Assembly (NCBI RefSeq): GCF_000807775.2
Contig: NZ_CP047385.1
Coordinates: 1,674,001-1,738,000 of the forward strand
Length of the DNA stretch: 64,000 nt
From: Pandoraea fibrosis
GTDB taxonomy: Bacteria > Pseudomonadota > Gammaproteobacteria > Burkholderiales > Burkholderiaceae
Reading direction: 5' to 3'
Of this stretch, positions 36,080 through 44,763 are shown one piece after another. Under the pieces are notes generated by a model. That model saw nothing but the letters and a program-made list of their open reading frames with translations. It was not told where the DNA came from and did not search any database. How positions within the stretch are numbered: position 1 is the stretch's first letter; every line of letters begins with the position of its first letter. The position numbers and the translations under genes are program-made.

Positions 36080-36106
36080 AACGGCAAGGCATCGTGCCTT
36101 GCCGTT
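36080..36106. terminator. bidirectional terminator, opgGH / nlpD-like
   Basis: A perfect 12-bp stem (AACGGCAAGGCA/TGCCTTGCCGTT) with a TCG loop sits between the convergent opgH and nlpD-like genes. On the minus strand it is followed by TTTCATT, and on the plus strand by GTTGTTTG, so it can end both transcripts. Confidence 0.85.
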
Positions 36107-36152
36107 GTTGTTTGCGGCGTTCGTCCGTGAAGGTGATGCCGGGGCGAGCCGA

Positions 36153-36953
36153 TCAGCGAGACGGCAGGAAGTCGCGCGGATTGAACGGCGTGCCCTTTTG
36201 ACGCACTTCGAAGTGCAGCTTCACGGTCCCTTGCGAGTCGGTGTCGCCCATCTCGGCAATCTTCTGACCCTTGCTGACCGAGGCGCCTTCCTTCACGAGA
36301 ATGGCGCGATTGTGGGCGTAGGCCGTGAGATAGCCGTTTTCGTGCTGCACCATCACAAGGTTGCCGTAACCGCGCAAGCCATTTCCGGCGTAGACGACCT
36401 TGCCCGCGGCGGCGGCATAGATCGGATCGCCCGCCTTGCCGCCGATATCGACCCCCTTGTTGCTGCTGCCGTTGTAATTCGCCAGCACGGGGCCGTCTGC
36501 GGGCCAGACCATCGGAATCCGGTTGGTCGCCGTGCGCGGCGCCACCGGCGCGGGCGTGGCCTTGGGGGCCGGTTTGGCTTGTGTGCTCGGCCGGGCGGCA
36601 CCCCCCGACGACGCAGCCGCAGCGGGGGCGCTGGACGCGCCGGCGGGCGGCACGACACGCAGCACCTGACCGACCTCGATCTTGTCGGGATCGGTCAGGC
36701 CATTCCACCGCACCAGGTTGGCTGTGCTGGTGCTATTGCTGCGCGCAATGCCGTAGAGCGTGTCGCCGGATTGCACGCGATAGCTGCCCGCAGGTACCGG
36801 ACCATAGGTGGGCGACCCGGCGCAGGCGGCGAGCGTGGCGCAAACGGCCAGACTCAGCGCATGCGTGCGCAAACGGGCGAGCCAATGCGGTTGGCTTGAC
36901 TGATTCACTTCAGATTGCGGCCTCGAAGGGCGCATGAGACGGGTAGGCTCCAT
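36153..36953 (-). CDS. NlpD-like LysM/LytM lipoprotein, probable amidase activator
   Basis: Encodes 266 residues. A lipoprotein signal ends in lipobox LAAC (Cys44). A LysM domain (about 56-102, GSYRVQSGDTLYGIARSN) binds peptidoglycan. After an Ala/Pro linker, an M23/LytM domain (about 150-262) follows. The zinc ligands are degenerate: the usual HxxxD site reads NKGVD, and the first His of the HxH site is replaced (KLHFEV). This matches NlpD, which activates amidase AmiC rather than cutting peptidoglycan. No rpoS is adjacent, unlike the classical nlpD-rpoS pair, so it may be a second copy. Confidence 0.87.
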   Translation of the reverse strand: MEPTRLMRPSRPQSEVNQSSQPHWLARLRTHALSLAVCATLAACAGSPTYGPVPAGSYRVQSGDTLYGIARSNSTSTANLVRWNGLTDPDKIEVGQVLRVVPPAGASSAPAAAASSGGAARPSTQAKPAPKATPAPVAPRTATNRIPMVWPADGPVLANYNGSSNKGVDIGGKAGDPIYAAAAGKVVYAGNGLRGYGNLVMVQHENGYLTAYAHNRAILVKEGASVSKGQKIAEMGDTDSQGTVKLHFEVRQKGTPFNPRDFLPSR

Positions 36954-37213
36954 CCGTTGGCAAGTTAGAGGCCCAATGGCGGTCGCTGAAAGTGCCGGTT
37001 AGGCAATGCGTCAGGCAATGCGCGTCGAATAGGGGAAAACCACAGGAAAGCGGTTTCAGACAGCACAAAACACGGGTAAGACGCGCGACAACGGCATGGG
37101 CACGGGACAAAACGCCCATTGTACGGGCAGCGGCACCCGGTCGGACACCTGAAGAGTGCCCAAATTCCCCGCTATTTGCGGAAATTGTTACTTAATTTGC
37201 GGTATTTACCCTG

Positions 37214-37242
37214 TTGACAAGCGTCGGCGCTACACGTATAAA
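37214..37242 (+). promoter_or_regulatory. consensus sigma-70 promoter of the cold-shock gene
   Basis: TTGACA at 37214-37219 and TATAAA at 37237-37242 are separated by 17 bases. Transcription would start near 37249, leaving an untranslated leader of about 138 bases. Confidence 0.85.
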
Positions 37243-37248
37243 ACCAAC

Positions 37249-37387
37249 TGCAGATTGTCAAGCCGCGAAGTTGTTGTCAGACGTAGTTTTCCTGCTTCTC
37301 GCTGGTTTCTAGTCCTTCATTTTCCCTTGATTGTCAGCGCTGGAGGGGTCATTCCGACCCTAGGCTATTGTTTTATTAGGAAAAAAC
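37249..37387 (+). other. long 5' untranslated leader of csp
   Basis: The roughly 138 bases between the predicted transcription start and the ATG are AT-rich relative to the window and contain no ORF. Long leaders that refold with temperature are established for cspA-type genes; a structure here is inferred. Confidence 0.5.
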
Positions 37388-37591
37388 ATGGAAACCGGTA
37401 TTGTTAAGTGGTTCAACGACGCAAAGGGCTTCGGCTTCATCACCCCGGACGCCGGCGGTGAAGACCTGTTCGCTCACTTCTCGGAAGTGAAGGTTGACGG
37501 CTTCAAGTCGCTGCAAGAGAACCAACGCGTGTCGTTCGAAGTGAAGACTGGCCCGAAGGGCAAGCAAGCTGCGAACATCAAGCCGATCTAA
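37388..37591 (+). CDS. CspA-family cold-shock protein
   Basis: Encodes 67 residues, the standard length. The OB-fold has RNP1 (KGFGFI) and RNP2 (LFAHF). It binds single-stranded RNA and acts as an RNA chaperone. Regulated by a perfect sigma-70 promoter, long 5' leader and a strong terminator, so it is a single-gene unit. Burkholderiales carry several copies. Confidence 0.96.
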   Translation: METGIVKWFNDAKGFGFITPDAGGEDLFAHFSEVKVDGFKSLQENQRVSFEVKTGPKGKQAANIKPI

Positions 37592-37653
37592 GCGGCTTCA
37601 TCGCTTTCACGTGATGCTGCATCAGCCTTAGGGCGAGGCAGCGTCCCGCGACC

Positions 37654-37695
37654 AACAGGCCCGATGACGAAAGTCATCGGGCCTGTTTGTTTTCC
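37654..37695 (+). terminator. strong intrinsic terminator of csp
   Basis: A perfect 15-bp stem (AACAGGCCCGATGAC and its complement) capped by a GAAA tetraloop (37669-37672) is followed by TGTTTTCC. This is a near-ideal rho-independent terminator. Confidence 0.93.
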
Positions 37696-37801
37696 GATGC
37701 CTTTTCGTTTCGCATAAGACGTGCACGCGAACGGTGTCACCGTCACGGTTCGACGCTACAATGCCTGATCGAATTCGCGTAAGCATTTTTCCGGGGCAAT
37801 C

Positions 37802-38440
37802 ATGAGCCTGCAAACGTGGTGGCTATACGTAGTCACCGTTTTTTTCGTCTCGGCGACACCGGGACCGAACATGTTGCTCGTCATGACGCATGGCGCGCGT
37901 CATGGCTTGCGCCCGTCGTTGGGGACGATGGCCGGCTGCATGACCGCACTCATCGCGATGATGTCGATTTCGGCGGCTGGCCTGGGAGCGGTGCTCAAGG
38001 CATGGCCGATGCTGTTCGACACGCTGCGCTACCTCGGCGCGGCCTATCTCATTTATCTCGGTTACAAGAGCTGGCGCTCGCCGGTGGACACCAAGGAAGC
38101 GGCTGCCAATCTCGGCGTGCCTGCACAGGTGGCTGACTCGAGCTTCGGCAAGCTGTTCAAGGCGGGCTTTCTGGTGGCAGCAAGCAATCCGAAGGCCATT
38201 CTGTTCGCCGCGGCGTTCCTGCCGCAGTTCATCGACCCGACGGTCGCCAAGCTGCCGCAATTCTCGATTCTGCTCGGCACCTTCGCCGTGGTCGAGATGA
38301 GCTGGTACATGGTCTACGCCACGGGCGGACTGCGCATTGCGCCGTACTTGCGCGAAGCGCGCGTGCTCAAGGCATTCAACCGCATTAGCGGCGGCGTGTT
38401 CATGGGCTTCGGTGCGTTGATGGCAGCGGTGCATCGCTGA
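37802..38440 (+). CDS. LysE/RhtB-family exporter
   Basis: Encodes 212 residues with six expected helices. The start has VVTVFFVSATPGPNMLLVMTHGARHG, the typical RhtB signature. The middle has FKAGFLVAASNPKAILFAAAFLPQF. Likely exports an amino acid or related metabolite. It stands alone between csp and ycgR; a GC hairpin (GGGCGCGC/GCGCGCCC, 38461-38478) follows. Confidence 0.9.
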   Translation: MSLQTWWLYVVTVFFVSATPGPNMLLVMTHGARHGLRPSLGTMAGCMTALIAMMSISAAGLGAVLKAWPMLFDTLRYLGAAYLIYLGYKSWRSPVDTKEAAANLGVPAQVADSSFGKLFKAGFLVAASNPKAILFAAAFLPQFIDPTVAKLPQFSILLGTFAVVEMSWYMVYATGGLRIAPYLREARVLKAFNRISGGVFMGFGALMAAVHR

Positions 38441-38557
38441 TCCGGCGACATCGGCAGCAAGGGCGCGCGAGCGCGCCCAGGGGTGTGGCGCACGGCACGG
38501 GGAGCAGTAGGTTCGTGCGCCGGAGCACTCAATATTTACGGCCGGCGACCGTTAACG

Positions 38558-38577
38558 TTCATGACCAGATGCATGAA
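38558..38577. promoter_or_regulatory. inverted repeat upstream of ycgR
   Basis: TTCATG and CATGAA arms, eight bases apart, lie 130 bp before the ycgR ATG. It could be an operator; no factor can be named. Confidence 0.3.
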
Positions 38578-38707
38578 ACGGCGAGTGAGTACCTGGGGGT
38601 ACGCCTCGCGCTGTGAGGCTGCAAGGTGTCATGGGTCGCAAAGGCTTTAATGCGTACGGCTTGCGTGGACTCGCGTGGCCGTCACGGGGACAAATAGAAG
38701 ATCAGGT

Positions 38708-39475
38708 ATGGAAACGACAGAACCGCAGGTGACACCGGCGCCCACGGACGAAGAGTCTCAACTACATGACTCGTACCGCATCACCAATCCGCTGGAGATC
38801 GGCGGCGTGCTGCGTCATCTGGCAACGCGTGGTGACTTCATGACGGTGTACTTCGCCAACGGCCAGCGTCAGCTCGTCACGCGTCTGCTCAAGGTCGAGC
38901 CGCAAGCCCGCGGCTTCTATTTCGACTGGGGCGGCATCGAGACCGAAAATCGGGCTCTGCTCGCCAACAAGCGCGCGCTGTTCGTCGGCGTGCCGGAAGG
39001 CATTCAGGTGCACTTCCCCATCGGCGACGTGGAAGAGCGCGAGTACGAAGGCTATCCCGCGTTCTATTCGTCGTATCCGGAAACGCTCGTGCGCTTGCAG
39101 CGCCGCGACTACTTCCGCGTGAAGACGCCGATCCTCGATCCCTACCAGTGCACGGTCAAATTCCCGGACGACACGCCGATGCGTCTGTCCGTATTCGATC
39201 TTTCATTGGGCGGTGTGGGCTTGCGCACGAAGTCCGATCTGGCCACCGAGATCCCGAAGGGCTCGATGCTCATGCACGTCGAGATCGAATTGCGCGATTA
39301 CGGCACGGTTCAGGTCGATCTGGAAGTGTGCGCCATTCGTAGCGTGCCGCTCGCGAAGGACGTCGAGTATCACATCGGCTGCCGCTTTATCGCGCTCTCG
39401 CGCACCGCCGAGTCGCGTCTGCAAAAGCTCATCACGCAACTCGAACTCAATCGCAAGGCATTCGCGCGCGGTTGA
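38708..39475 (+). CDS. ycgR: flagellar brake protein YcgR (PilZ)
   Basis: Encodes 255 residues from an ATG with an AGAAGATCAGG ribosome region. An N-terminal YcgR domain (about 20-125) precedes a PilZ domain (about 130-245). The c-di-GMP site is intact: RLQRRDYFRVKTP (RxxxR-type) and DLSLGGVGLR (DxSxxG). When bound to c-di-GMP it slows or biases the flagellar motor. It is a likely receptor for signals from YfiN and the EAL protein in the same window. Confidence 0.92.
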   Translation: METTEPQVTPAPTDEESQLHDSYRITNPLEIGGVLRHLATRGDFMTVYFANGQRQLVTRLLKVEPQARGFYFDWGGIETENRALLANKRALFVGVPEGIQVHFPIGDVEEREYEGYPAFYSSYPETLVRLQRRDYFRVKTPILDPYQCTVKFPDDTPMRLSVFDLSLGGVGLRTKSDLATEIPKGSMLMHVEIELRDYGTVQVDLEVCAIRSVPLAKDVEYHIGCRFIALSRTAESRLQKLITQLELNRKAFARG

Positions 39476-39487
39476 GCGTTTGGCGCG

Positions 39488-40627
39488 TCAACCCGGCGCG
39501 TGAATCTTCAATGCCGGAATGGCGTGCAGCAAGCGGGTGAGGTCGGCCTGACGCCGGCATCCCGTCTTGTCGAAGATATGCCGCAACTGGGTGCGCGCCG
39601 TGTTGATCGCCACGTTGGCGTCTTGTGCGTACTGCGTCAGTTCGCGGCCTTCGGCCAGCGCCTGAGCAAGACGTGCCTCTGCGGGCGACAGGCCGAACAA
39701 CACCTTCAGCGTATAAGGCCCAAGCGTCACGCGCCGGTCCAGCTCACCAATGGTGAGCATGACCATCGGGCGCTGCCAGGGCGCAGCGCAGGCATGCGAT
39801 TCGCGCAGCGGCAGCGCCGTGATCACCCAATGCTGTTTGTCGCCATGCAGGCGATGGGTGCCGGCCACTGGCATCGGCGCCGTCGCGTTCGCAATCAACC
39901 GGCGCACCGCCTGGTCGTCGCTGGGCAACAGTGCCGTGAATTTCCCGCTGCGAATGCTGACATTGCGTGTCGCACCAAGCTGCTGATGGGCCGCCACATT
40001 CAGGTAATGTGCGTGGCTCGTCTCGTCGGTGATGACGATGGCCATCTCCAACTGATCGAGCACCGCCATGCCCATGGCCGCCTGCGCCTGCAGGTGACGC
40101 GTACCGGCCCGCAGACGCGCCGCCCGGGCGATATGCCGGGTGATGATCTCGAGCTCGGGCGTGGTGTCGGCGTCTTCAAAGGGAGAATGGTCGGGAGCAC
40201 GCAGGATCGCCAGCAACTCGCTGGTGCCATCGGCGCCGTCGAGATGCAAGCCGTAGGTGTAGCGCACGCCGTTGGGAATCAGGAAGTCGTTGTACAGCTC
40301 GCTGCGCGCCACGTAGCGATCGCTCAGATGATGATGGCATCGCATGGCGTGCCCGACCGGCTGGCGCAGCATCAGAGACACGCGGGGATCGGTGGGCGCG
40401 AGCTTTTCGACAAACTCGCGAATGAGATCGGGCGAGGCTTCCAGAGAGTGAGAGTCGCGCGTGGCGCAGTGACGCGCGCGATCCCATGTCACCGAATGGA
40501 ACCCCATGCCACCGGCCCACTGATTGAAATCGCGCAATGCCTGATCCCAACGCGCTTCATCGAGCACGCCGTCGTAGCAAGTGCTGATCAGCGCGTCGAG
40601 AGACAACTTCCCCGTGTCGTCCACCAT
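39488..40627 (-). CDS. LuxR-type helix-turn-helix regulator
   Basis: Encodes 379 residues. The C-terminal about 65 residues form a LuxR/GerE helix-turn-helix (FGLSPAEARLAQALAEGRELTQYAQDANVAINTARTQLRHIFDKTGCRRQADLTRLL). The long N-terminal region (1-300) has no receiver or autoinducer-binding signature; it may be a PAS-like sensor. Target and signal are unknown. It is convergent with ycgR. Confidence 0.82.
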   Translation of the reverse strand: MVDDTGKLSLDALISTCYDGVLDEARWDQALRDFNQWAGGMGFHSVTWDRARHCATRDSHSLEASPDLIREFVEKLAPTDPRVSLMLRQPVGHAMRCHHHLSDRYVARSELYNDFLIPNGVRYTYGLHLDGADGTSELLAILRAPDHSPFEDADTTPELEIITRHIARAARLRAGTRHLQAQAAMGMAVLDQLEMAIVITDETSHAHYLNVAAHQQLGATRNVSIRSGKFTALLPSDDQAVRRLIANATAPMPVAGTHRLHGDKQHWVITALPLRESHACAAPWQRPMVMLTIGELDRRVTLGPYTLKVLFGLSPAEARLAQALAEGRELTQYAQDANVAINTARTQLRHIFDKTGCRRQADLTRLLHAIPALKIHAPG

Positions 40628-40773
40628 CGCCTCCCCTGGCTCTGTTCCGACGAACCTTCATGTGTTGCCTTGTGCCCGCTTGCCCGCTTCAACCCTTCGC
40701 GCTTTCGCCTCTGAGGGGCGTGGTGCGCATAGCGCGTATTCTGGCAAGCGACATCATGGGGATCAATCCGGTC

Positions 40774-42126
40774 TTACTCGTCGCGTTGCTGCACCGCCAC
40801 ATGGTCTGGCGGCTCGCCACGGGCTTCGCGCACGCCATCCGGGTAGATACGCACGAGCACGATCCGGGGGCCTTGCATCTTCTTGACGACCACGGAGAAG
40901 CCGTCGAAGTCGATCTTCTGGCCTTCGTGGGGCAGATAGGCCAACGTATCCATGATGAGACCGCCCACCGATTCCGCGCGCTCGCTCGGGATCTCGATGC
41001 CTAGCGAGCGTTCCAGCGTCAGGATCGGCAAGCTGCCGCGCCCGATGAGGGTGCCGTCTTCCATGCGGGTCCAGTCGTCTTCCGTCTGACGGAATTCGTC
41101 GCGGATCTTGCCGACCAGCGCAGAGAGCAGATTGTCCAGCGTCAGGAAGCCGATGGGCTTCTGGTCCGGCCATCCCACAATGGCAAAGTGCGGCGCGCCT
41201 CGGCGGAAACGGCCGAACAGCTCGCGCGCGGGCATGTCGGGGCGCACTCGCTCGACCGGGCGCGCCATGCTGCCGAGATCCTTGATGGACTGGCCGTGAT
41301 GCTCGGCGAGGAACAGATCCTTCAGGTGAACCACCCCAAGTACGGTCTCGCCATCGTTATCGAAGAACGGATAGCGGCTGTAGCGGTGGCGGTAGGCCGT
41401 GTCCATGTTCTGCTCGAAGGTCGCATTGCGGCGGAACGCAGCCACTTCGCTCATCGGGTGCATCAGATCGGATACGGTCAGGTCGCTGAAGTCGATGGCA
41501 TAGGCCACCACGTTCCAGTCGTCGCGCGAGAGTTTTTCGCTCGACGCGCCACGGCGCATGATCAGCTTGATTTCATCGGCGGAGTAATGCGCGTCGGCGC
41601 CGTGCGACGGGTCGAGACCGGTCCAGCGCAACAGGCGGTTGGCGCTGTGGTTGAGCACCCAGATCGCCGGGTACATCAGCCAGTAGAAGGCGTAGAGCGG
41701 TGCTGCCGTCCAGATGGAGACGGCTTCCGGCACGCGTAGCGCCATCGACTTCGGGGCGAGTTCGCCCACGACGATGTGCAGATACGAAATCGTGAAGAAC
41801 GCGATGAAAAAGGCCAGCGCGTGAATCAGCTCGGCCGAGCTGACACCCAACGCGGCGAACAGCGGCGTGAGAATGCGCGCGAATGCGGGTTCACCGATCC
41901 AGCCCAGACCGAGCGAGGCGAGGGTGATGCCGAGTTGGCAAGCCGAGAGGTAGGTATCGAGTTGGCCATGCACCTTGGCCAGGATACGGCCGCGCCAACC
42001 GCGTTGGCGGGCAATCACTTGAACGCGCGTCTGGCGCAGTTTGACGAGGCCGAATTCCGCCGCCACGAAGAAGCCGTTGAGAAACACCAGCAGGATCGCA
42101 GCGACGATCAGTAAAAGATTTTCCAA
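40774..42126 (-). CDS. CorC/HlyC-type CNNM membrane protein
   Basis: Encodes 450 residues. The N-terminal DUF21/CNNM unit has four membrane helices (about 1-170) with AAEFGLVKLRQTRV and GITLASLGLGWIGEPA. Two CBS domains (about 215-340) and a C-terminal CorC_HlyC domain (about 355-440) follow. Family members are linked to Mg2+/Co2+ efflux or envelope homeostasis; the old name hemolysin is misleading. No operon partner is evident. Confidence 0.9.
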   Translation of the reverse strand: MENLLLIVAAILLVFLNGFFVAAEFGLVKLRQTRVQVIARQRGWRGRILAKVHGQLDTYLSACQLGITLASLGLGWIGEPAFARILTPLFAALGVSSAELIHALAFFIAFFTISYLHIVVGELAPKSMALRVPEAVSIWTAAPLYAFYWLMYPAIWVLNHSANRLLRWTGLDPSHGADAHYSADEIKLIMRRGASSEKLSRDDWNVVAYAIDFSDLTVSDLMHPMSEVAAFRRNATFEQNMDTAYRHRYSRYPFFDNDGETVLGVVHLKDLFLAEHHGQSIKDLGSMARPVERVRPDMPARELFGRFRRGAPHFAIVGWPDQKPIGFLTLDNLLSALVGKIRDEFRQTEDDWTRMEDGTLIGRGSLPILTLERSLGIEIPSERAESVGGLIMDTLAYLPHEGQKIDFDGFSVVVKKMQGPRIVLVRIYPDGVREARGEPPDHVAVQQRDE

Positions 42127-42270
42127 AATATATGAAATGGGACAACAGGCCCGTCAGTATAAGTGACATTTGCCCAAGGTCATAAATAACCGTGACGTTC
42201 CGGTGTTTTGCCAGCCAGTTGCCGGTGAATCGCGGGGATTTCGCGGCGGATGCAGGCAAGTCTGCGCTCG

Positions 42271-43182
42271 TCAGTGTCGGTCGATCGCCCGCCAGCCGGG
42301 CATCGCGAAGGCTTCGACCAGGAAATCGATCAGGGCGCGAACCTTGGCGCTCAGATATTTGCGCGAGGGATAGACCACGTAGATACCGGTTTCGGCCTGT
42401 GTGTACTCGGGCAGGAATTCGACGAGTTGGCCGCTGCGCAGCGCGTCCTGCACGAGGAATGCCGGTTGCAGCAGGATACCCGCGCCGGCGACGCCCGCAG
42501 CGAGGCAGGTGTCGCCGTTATCCGCGATGAGCCGTGCGTGGGTGCGCACGGAAACCGGGCCGTCGGGGCCGTCGAAACGCCATTCCCGCCGATGCGAGAA
42601 ATAGCTGTAGCCCACCGTCTCGTGATGCGCGAGCTCGCTGGGGTGTTTCGGCGTGCCGTGTTGCGCGAGGTAGCCGGGCGAAGCGCACAGCACGAGCCGG
42701 GTGCCGGCCAGCCGGCGATGCACGAGCGACGAATCGGGCAGGCGCGTGATGCGGATCGCGAGATCGTAGCCTTCCTCGACGATATCCACGAGGCGATCGC
42801 TCAGTGTGATGTCGAGCGATACCTGCGGGTGCTGAGAGAGGAACGTCGGCCACAGCGGCGCGAGATGGAGGACGCCGAACGTGTGCGGGGCGTTGATGCG
42901 CAGCGGGCCGGCCGGCTGGCCGTCGTGTTCGCCGGCCATGGCGTCGGCCTCGTCGAGTTCCGCGAGGATCTGACGGCAGCGCTCGACATATCGTTGTCCC
43001 GGTTCGGTGAGCGACAGGCGTCGCGTGGTGCGCTGGAGCAGACGTGTGCCCAGACGCGCCTCGAGATCGGCGACATAGCGCGAGATGGCTGTCTTCGAGA
43101 TACCCAGCACTGCTGCGGCCTTCACGAAGCTGCCCGATTCGACGACGGCGATGAAGCATTCGATCTCGCGAAGTTTGTTCAT
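42271..43182 (-). CDS. LysR-family transcriptional regulator
   Basis: Encodes 303 residues. The N-terminus MNKLREIECFIAVVESGSFVKAAAVLGISKTAISRYVADLEARLGTRLLQRTTRRLSLTE is a typical helix-turn-helix. The effector domain covers about 90-290, close to the CrgA/DhaR-like group. It lies 111 bp after a DODA-like dioxygenase and a DoxX gene on the same strand and may regulate them. Confidence 0.9.
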   Translation of the reverse strand: MNKLREIECFIAVVESGSFVKAAAVLGISKTAISRYVADLEARLGTRLLQRTTRRLSLTEPGQRYVERCRQILAELDEADAMAGEHDGQPAGPLRINAPHTFGVLHLAPLWPTFLSQHPQVSLDITLSDRLVDIVEEGYDLAIRITRLPDSSLVHRRLAGTRLVLCASPGYLAQHGTPKHPSELAHHETVGYSYFSHRREWRFDGPDGPVSVRTHARLIADNGDTCLAAGVAGAGILLQPAFLVQDALRSGQLVEFLPEYTQAETGIYVVYPSRKYLSAKVRALIDFLVEAFAMPGWRAIDRH

Positions 43183-43293
43183 GCCGGGGCGGGACTCCTC
43201 AAAGATACGTATGTCGATCCGTTGTCAGGCCGAGCGGTCGCGGGCGAGGGGAGGTGCCGCCGTCCGCGGCCAGGCCATCGGATGCCAATGCCG

Positions 43294-44121
43294 TTATTGT
43301 GCCAGCGCCTTCACCTCAGCGAGCGTTGGAGCGGCGCTGCCGAATGCAAAGGCATCCATGCGCAGGGCGCCGTAGGTGGCGCCGGTGTCGAAGTGCGTCT
43401 GACTGGCGGCGCTATCGGCCGCGCCCAGCGCGATGTAGAGCGGCAGCAGATGCTCGTCGGTCGGATGCGCGCGCTCGGCATGCGGTGCGCGGGCACGGTA
43501 GTCGAACAGGGCGTCCAGATCCATGGTGGCGAGATGCTCAGTGAACCATGCGACGAACTCGGCCAGATAGGGCGCTTCCGCACGATCTTCGGACGGCGCG
43601 CGGAATACTTCGTGAAGATTGTGCGTGAAGCTGCCCGAGGCCAGGATCAGCACACCTTCCTGCGCGAGCGGCGCGAGTTGCTGACCGATCCGGTAGTGGT
43701 ACTCCGGGCGCATGTGTCGTTGCAGCGACAACTGCGTGACGGGCACATCCGCGTCGGGATACAGATAGCGCAGCGGCACCCACGCACCGTGGTCGAGACC
43801 CCATTGGTCGTCGGTCGCGGCAGGCAGGCCCGCATCGCGCAGCCGCTGTACGGTGCGTTCGGCCAGTGCGGGGGCGCCGGGTGCCGGGTATTCCAGTGTG
43901 TAAAGCTCGCGCGGGAAGCCACCGAAATCATGGATCGTGCGCTGTTGCGCCAGACTGCCCACGCGCGGTGTCGGCGTCGACCAATGCGGCGAGATCACGA
44001 GAATCTCGCGCGGACGCGGCACCGCACGCCCCAGCGCCGTCAACAACGGGCCCGTGCGGCCCGGATCGACCGCGAGCAGCGGTGAGCCGTGGGAGACGAA
44101 GAGGGTGGGAAGGGCAGACAT
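43294..44121 (-). CDS. class III extradiol dioxygenase (YgiD/DODA-like)
   Basis: Encodes 275 residues from the ATG with GGAGTG upstream. LigB-type features: FVSHGSPLLAVD (His ligand), VISPHWSTPTPRV (His), WGLDHGAWVPL (His/Asp pair) and LASGSFTHNLHEVF. YgiD-type enzymes cleave the ring of DOPA-like catechols using zinc or iron. It sits 52 bp after the DoxX gene and before a LysR gene, a set often found together in proteobacteria. Confidence 0.88.
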   Translation of the reverse strand: MSALPTLFVSHGSPLLAVDPGRTGPLLTALGRAVPRPREILVISPHWSTPTPRVGSLAQQRTIHDFGGFPRELYTLEYPAPGAPALAERTVQRLRDAGLPAATDDQWGLDHGAWVPLRYLYPDADVPVTQLSLQRHMRPEYHYRIGQQLAPLAQEGVLILASGSFTHNLHEVFRAPSEDRAEAPYLAEFVAWFTEHLATMDLDALFDYRARAPHAERAHPTDEHLLPLYIALGAADSAASQTHFDTGATYGALRMDAFAFGSAAPTLAEVKALAQ

Positions 44122-44173
44122 GGTAATCACTCCGGCAAAAGAACGTGAAGAGGCGTGACAGTACGTGAGCGGA

Positions 44174-44578
44174 TCAGCCCGCGCGAGCACGGCGAATGGC
44201 GAAGGCGCCATCCCCGAGCAGGGCGAGCACCAGCAGCCCGGCCACCCAGAACGCCGGGAATTCCCAGCCGCCACCCTTGTTGGTGAAGAGCCAGCCGTTG
44301 TGGCCATGCACCGAGACGATGGTGCCGAGCATCAGGGCCGCCAGCGGGAGCGCGGCCCAACGGGCATAAAAGCCCGTGATCAACATCAGACCGCCGACGA
44401 GTTCCAGTGCCATCGTGACATAGGCGACGAACGGCGGCAGGCCAAGCGAACCCATGAACCCGACGAAGCCGGGCACGGTGAACACGAATACCTTGAGCGA
44501 CAGGTGGGCGAGGAAGAGGATGCCCAGCGACACGCGCAGCAGCAGTGCGGCGTAAGGGGCGGTTTTGGTATCGATCAT
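44174..44578 (-). CDS. DoxX-family membrane protein
   Basis: Encodes 134 residues from the ATG with GGAG upstream; the frame extends upstream without homology-like content. Four hydrophobic helices are visible: LLLRVSLGILFLAHL, PFVAYVTMALELVGGLMLITGFYA, WAALPLAALMLGTIVS and VAGLLVLALLGDGA. DoxX proteins have mostly uncertain roles in redox or thiosulfate metabolism. First gene of the doxX-dioxygenase-lysR run. Confidence 0.87.
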   Translation of the reverse strand: MIDTKTAPYAALLLRVSLGILFLAHLSLKVFVFTVPGFVGFMGSLGLPPFVAYVTMALELVGGLMLITGFYARWAALPLAALMLGTIVSVHGHNGWLFTNKGGGWEFPAFWVAGLLVLALLGDGAFAIRRARAG

Positions 44579-44763
44579 GACGGGCTCCGGTGAGAGATCG
44601 AGGTAAGGGGGCTCAGCCATCCACGGGATCGCTGACTTACCCTCGATTCTAGGGAGCGGGATCGTACAGATAAACGAGCACGTCAGGGATTGATTGTCCC
44701 GTGTGTAGGGACAATCAATCGTGGCGACGATGCAAGTGCCCTGGCGTCGCGGCGGGCCGGTGC

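Larger units (their letters stand above)
36954..37387. other. 434-bp gap: nlpD-like promoter side and csp leader
   Basis: No gene is seen. The left half is the upstream region of the nlpD-like gene. From 37140 the sequence becomes AT-rich. It contains a consensus promoter at 37214-37242, followed by a long leader to the cold-shock gene. Confidence 0.6.

Noticed and set aside
39488..40627. Quorum-sensing LuxR receptor
   Set aside because: Only the helix-turn-helix resembles LuxR; the N-terminus lacks an autoinducer-binding domain and no luxI is nearby.
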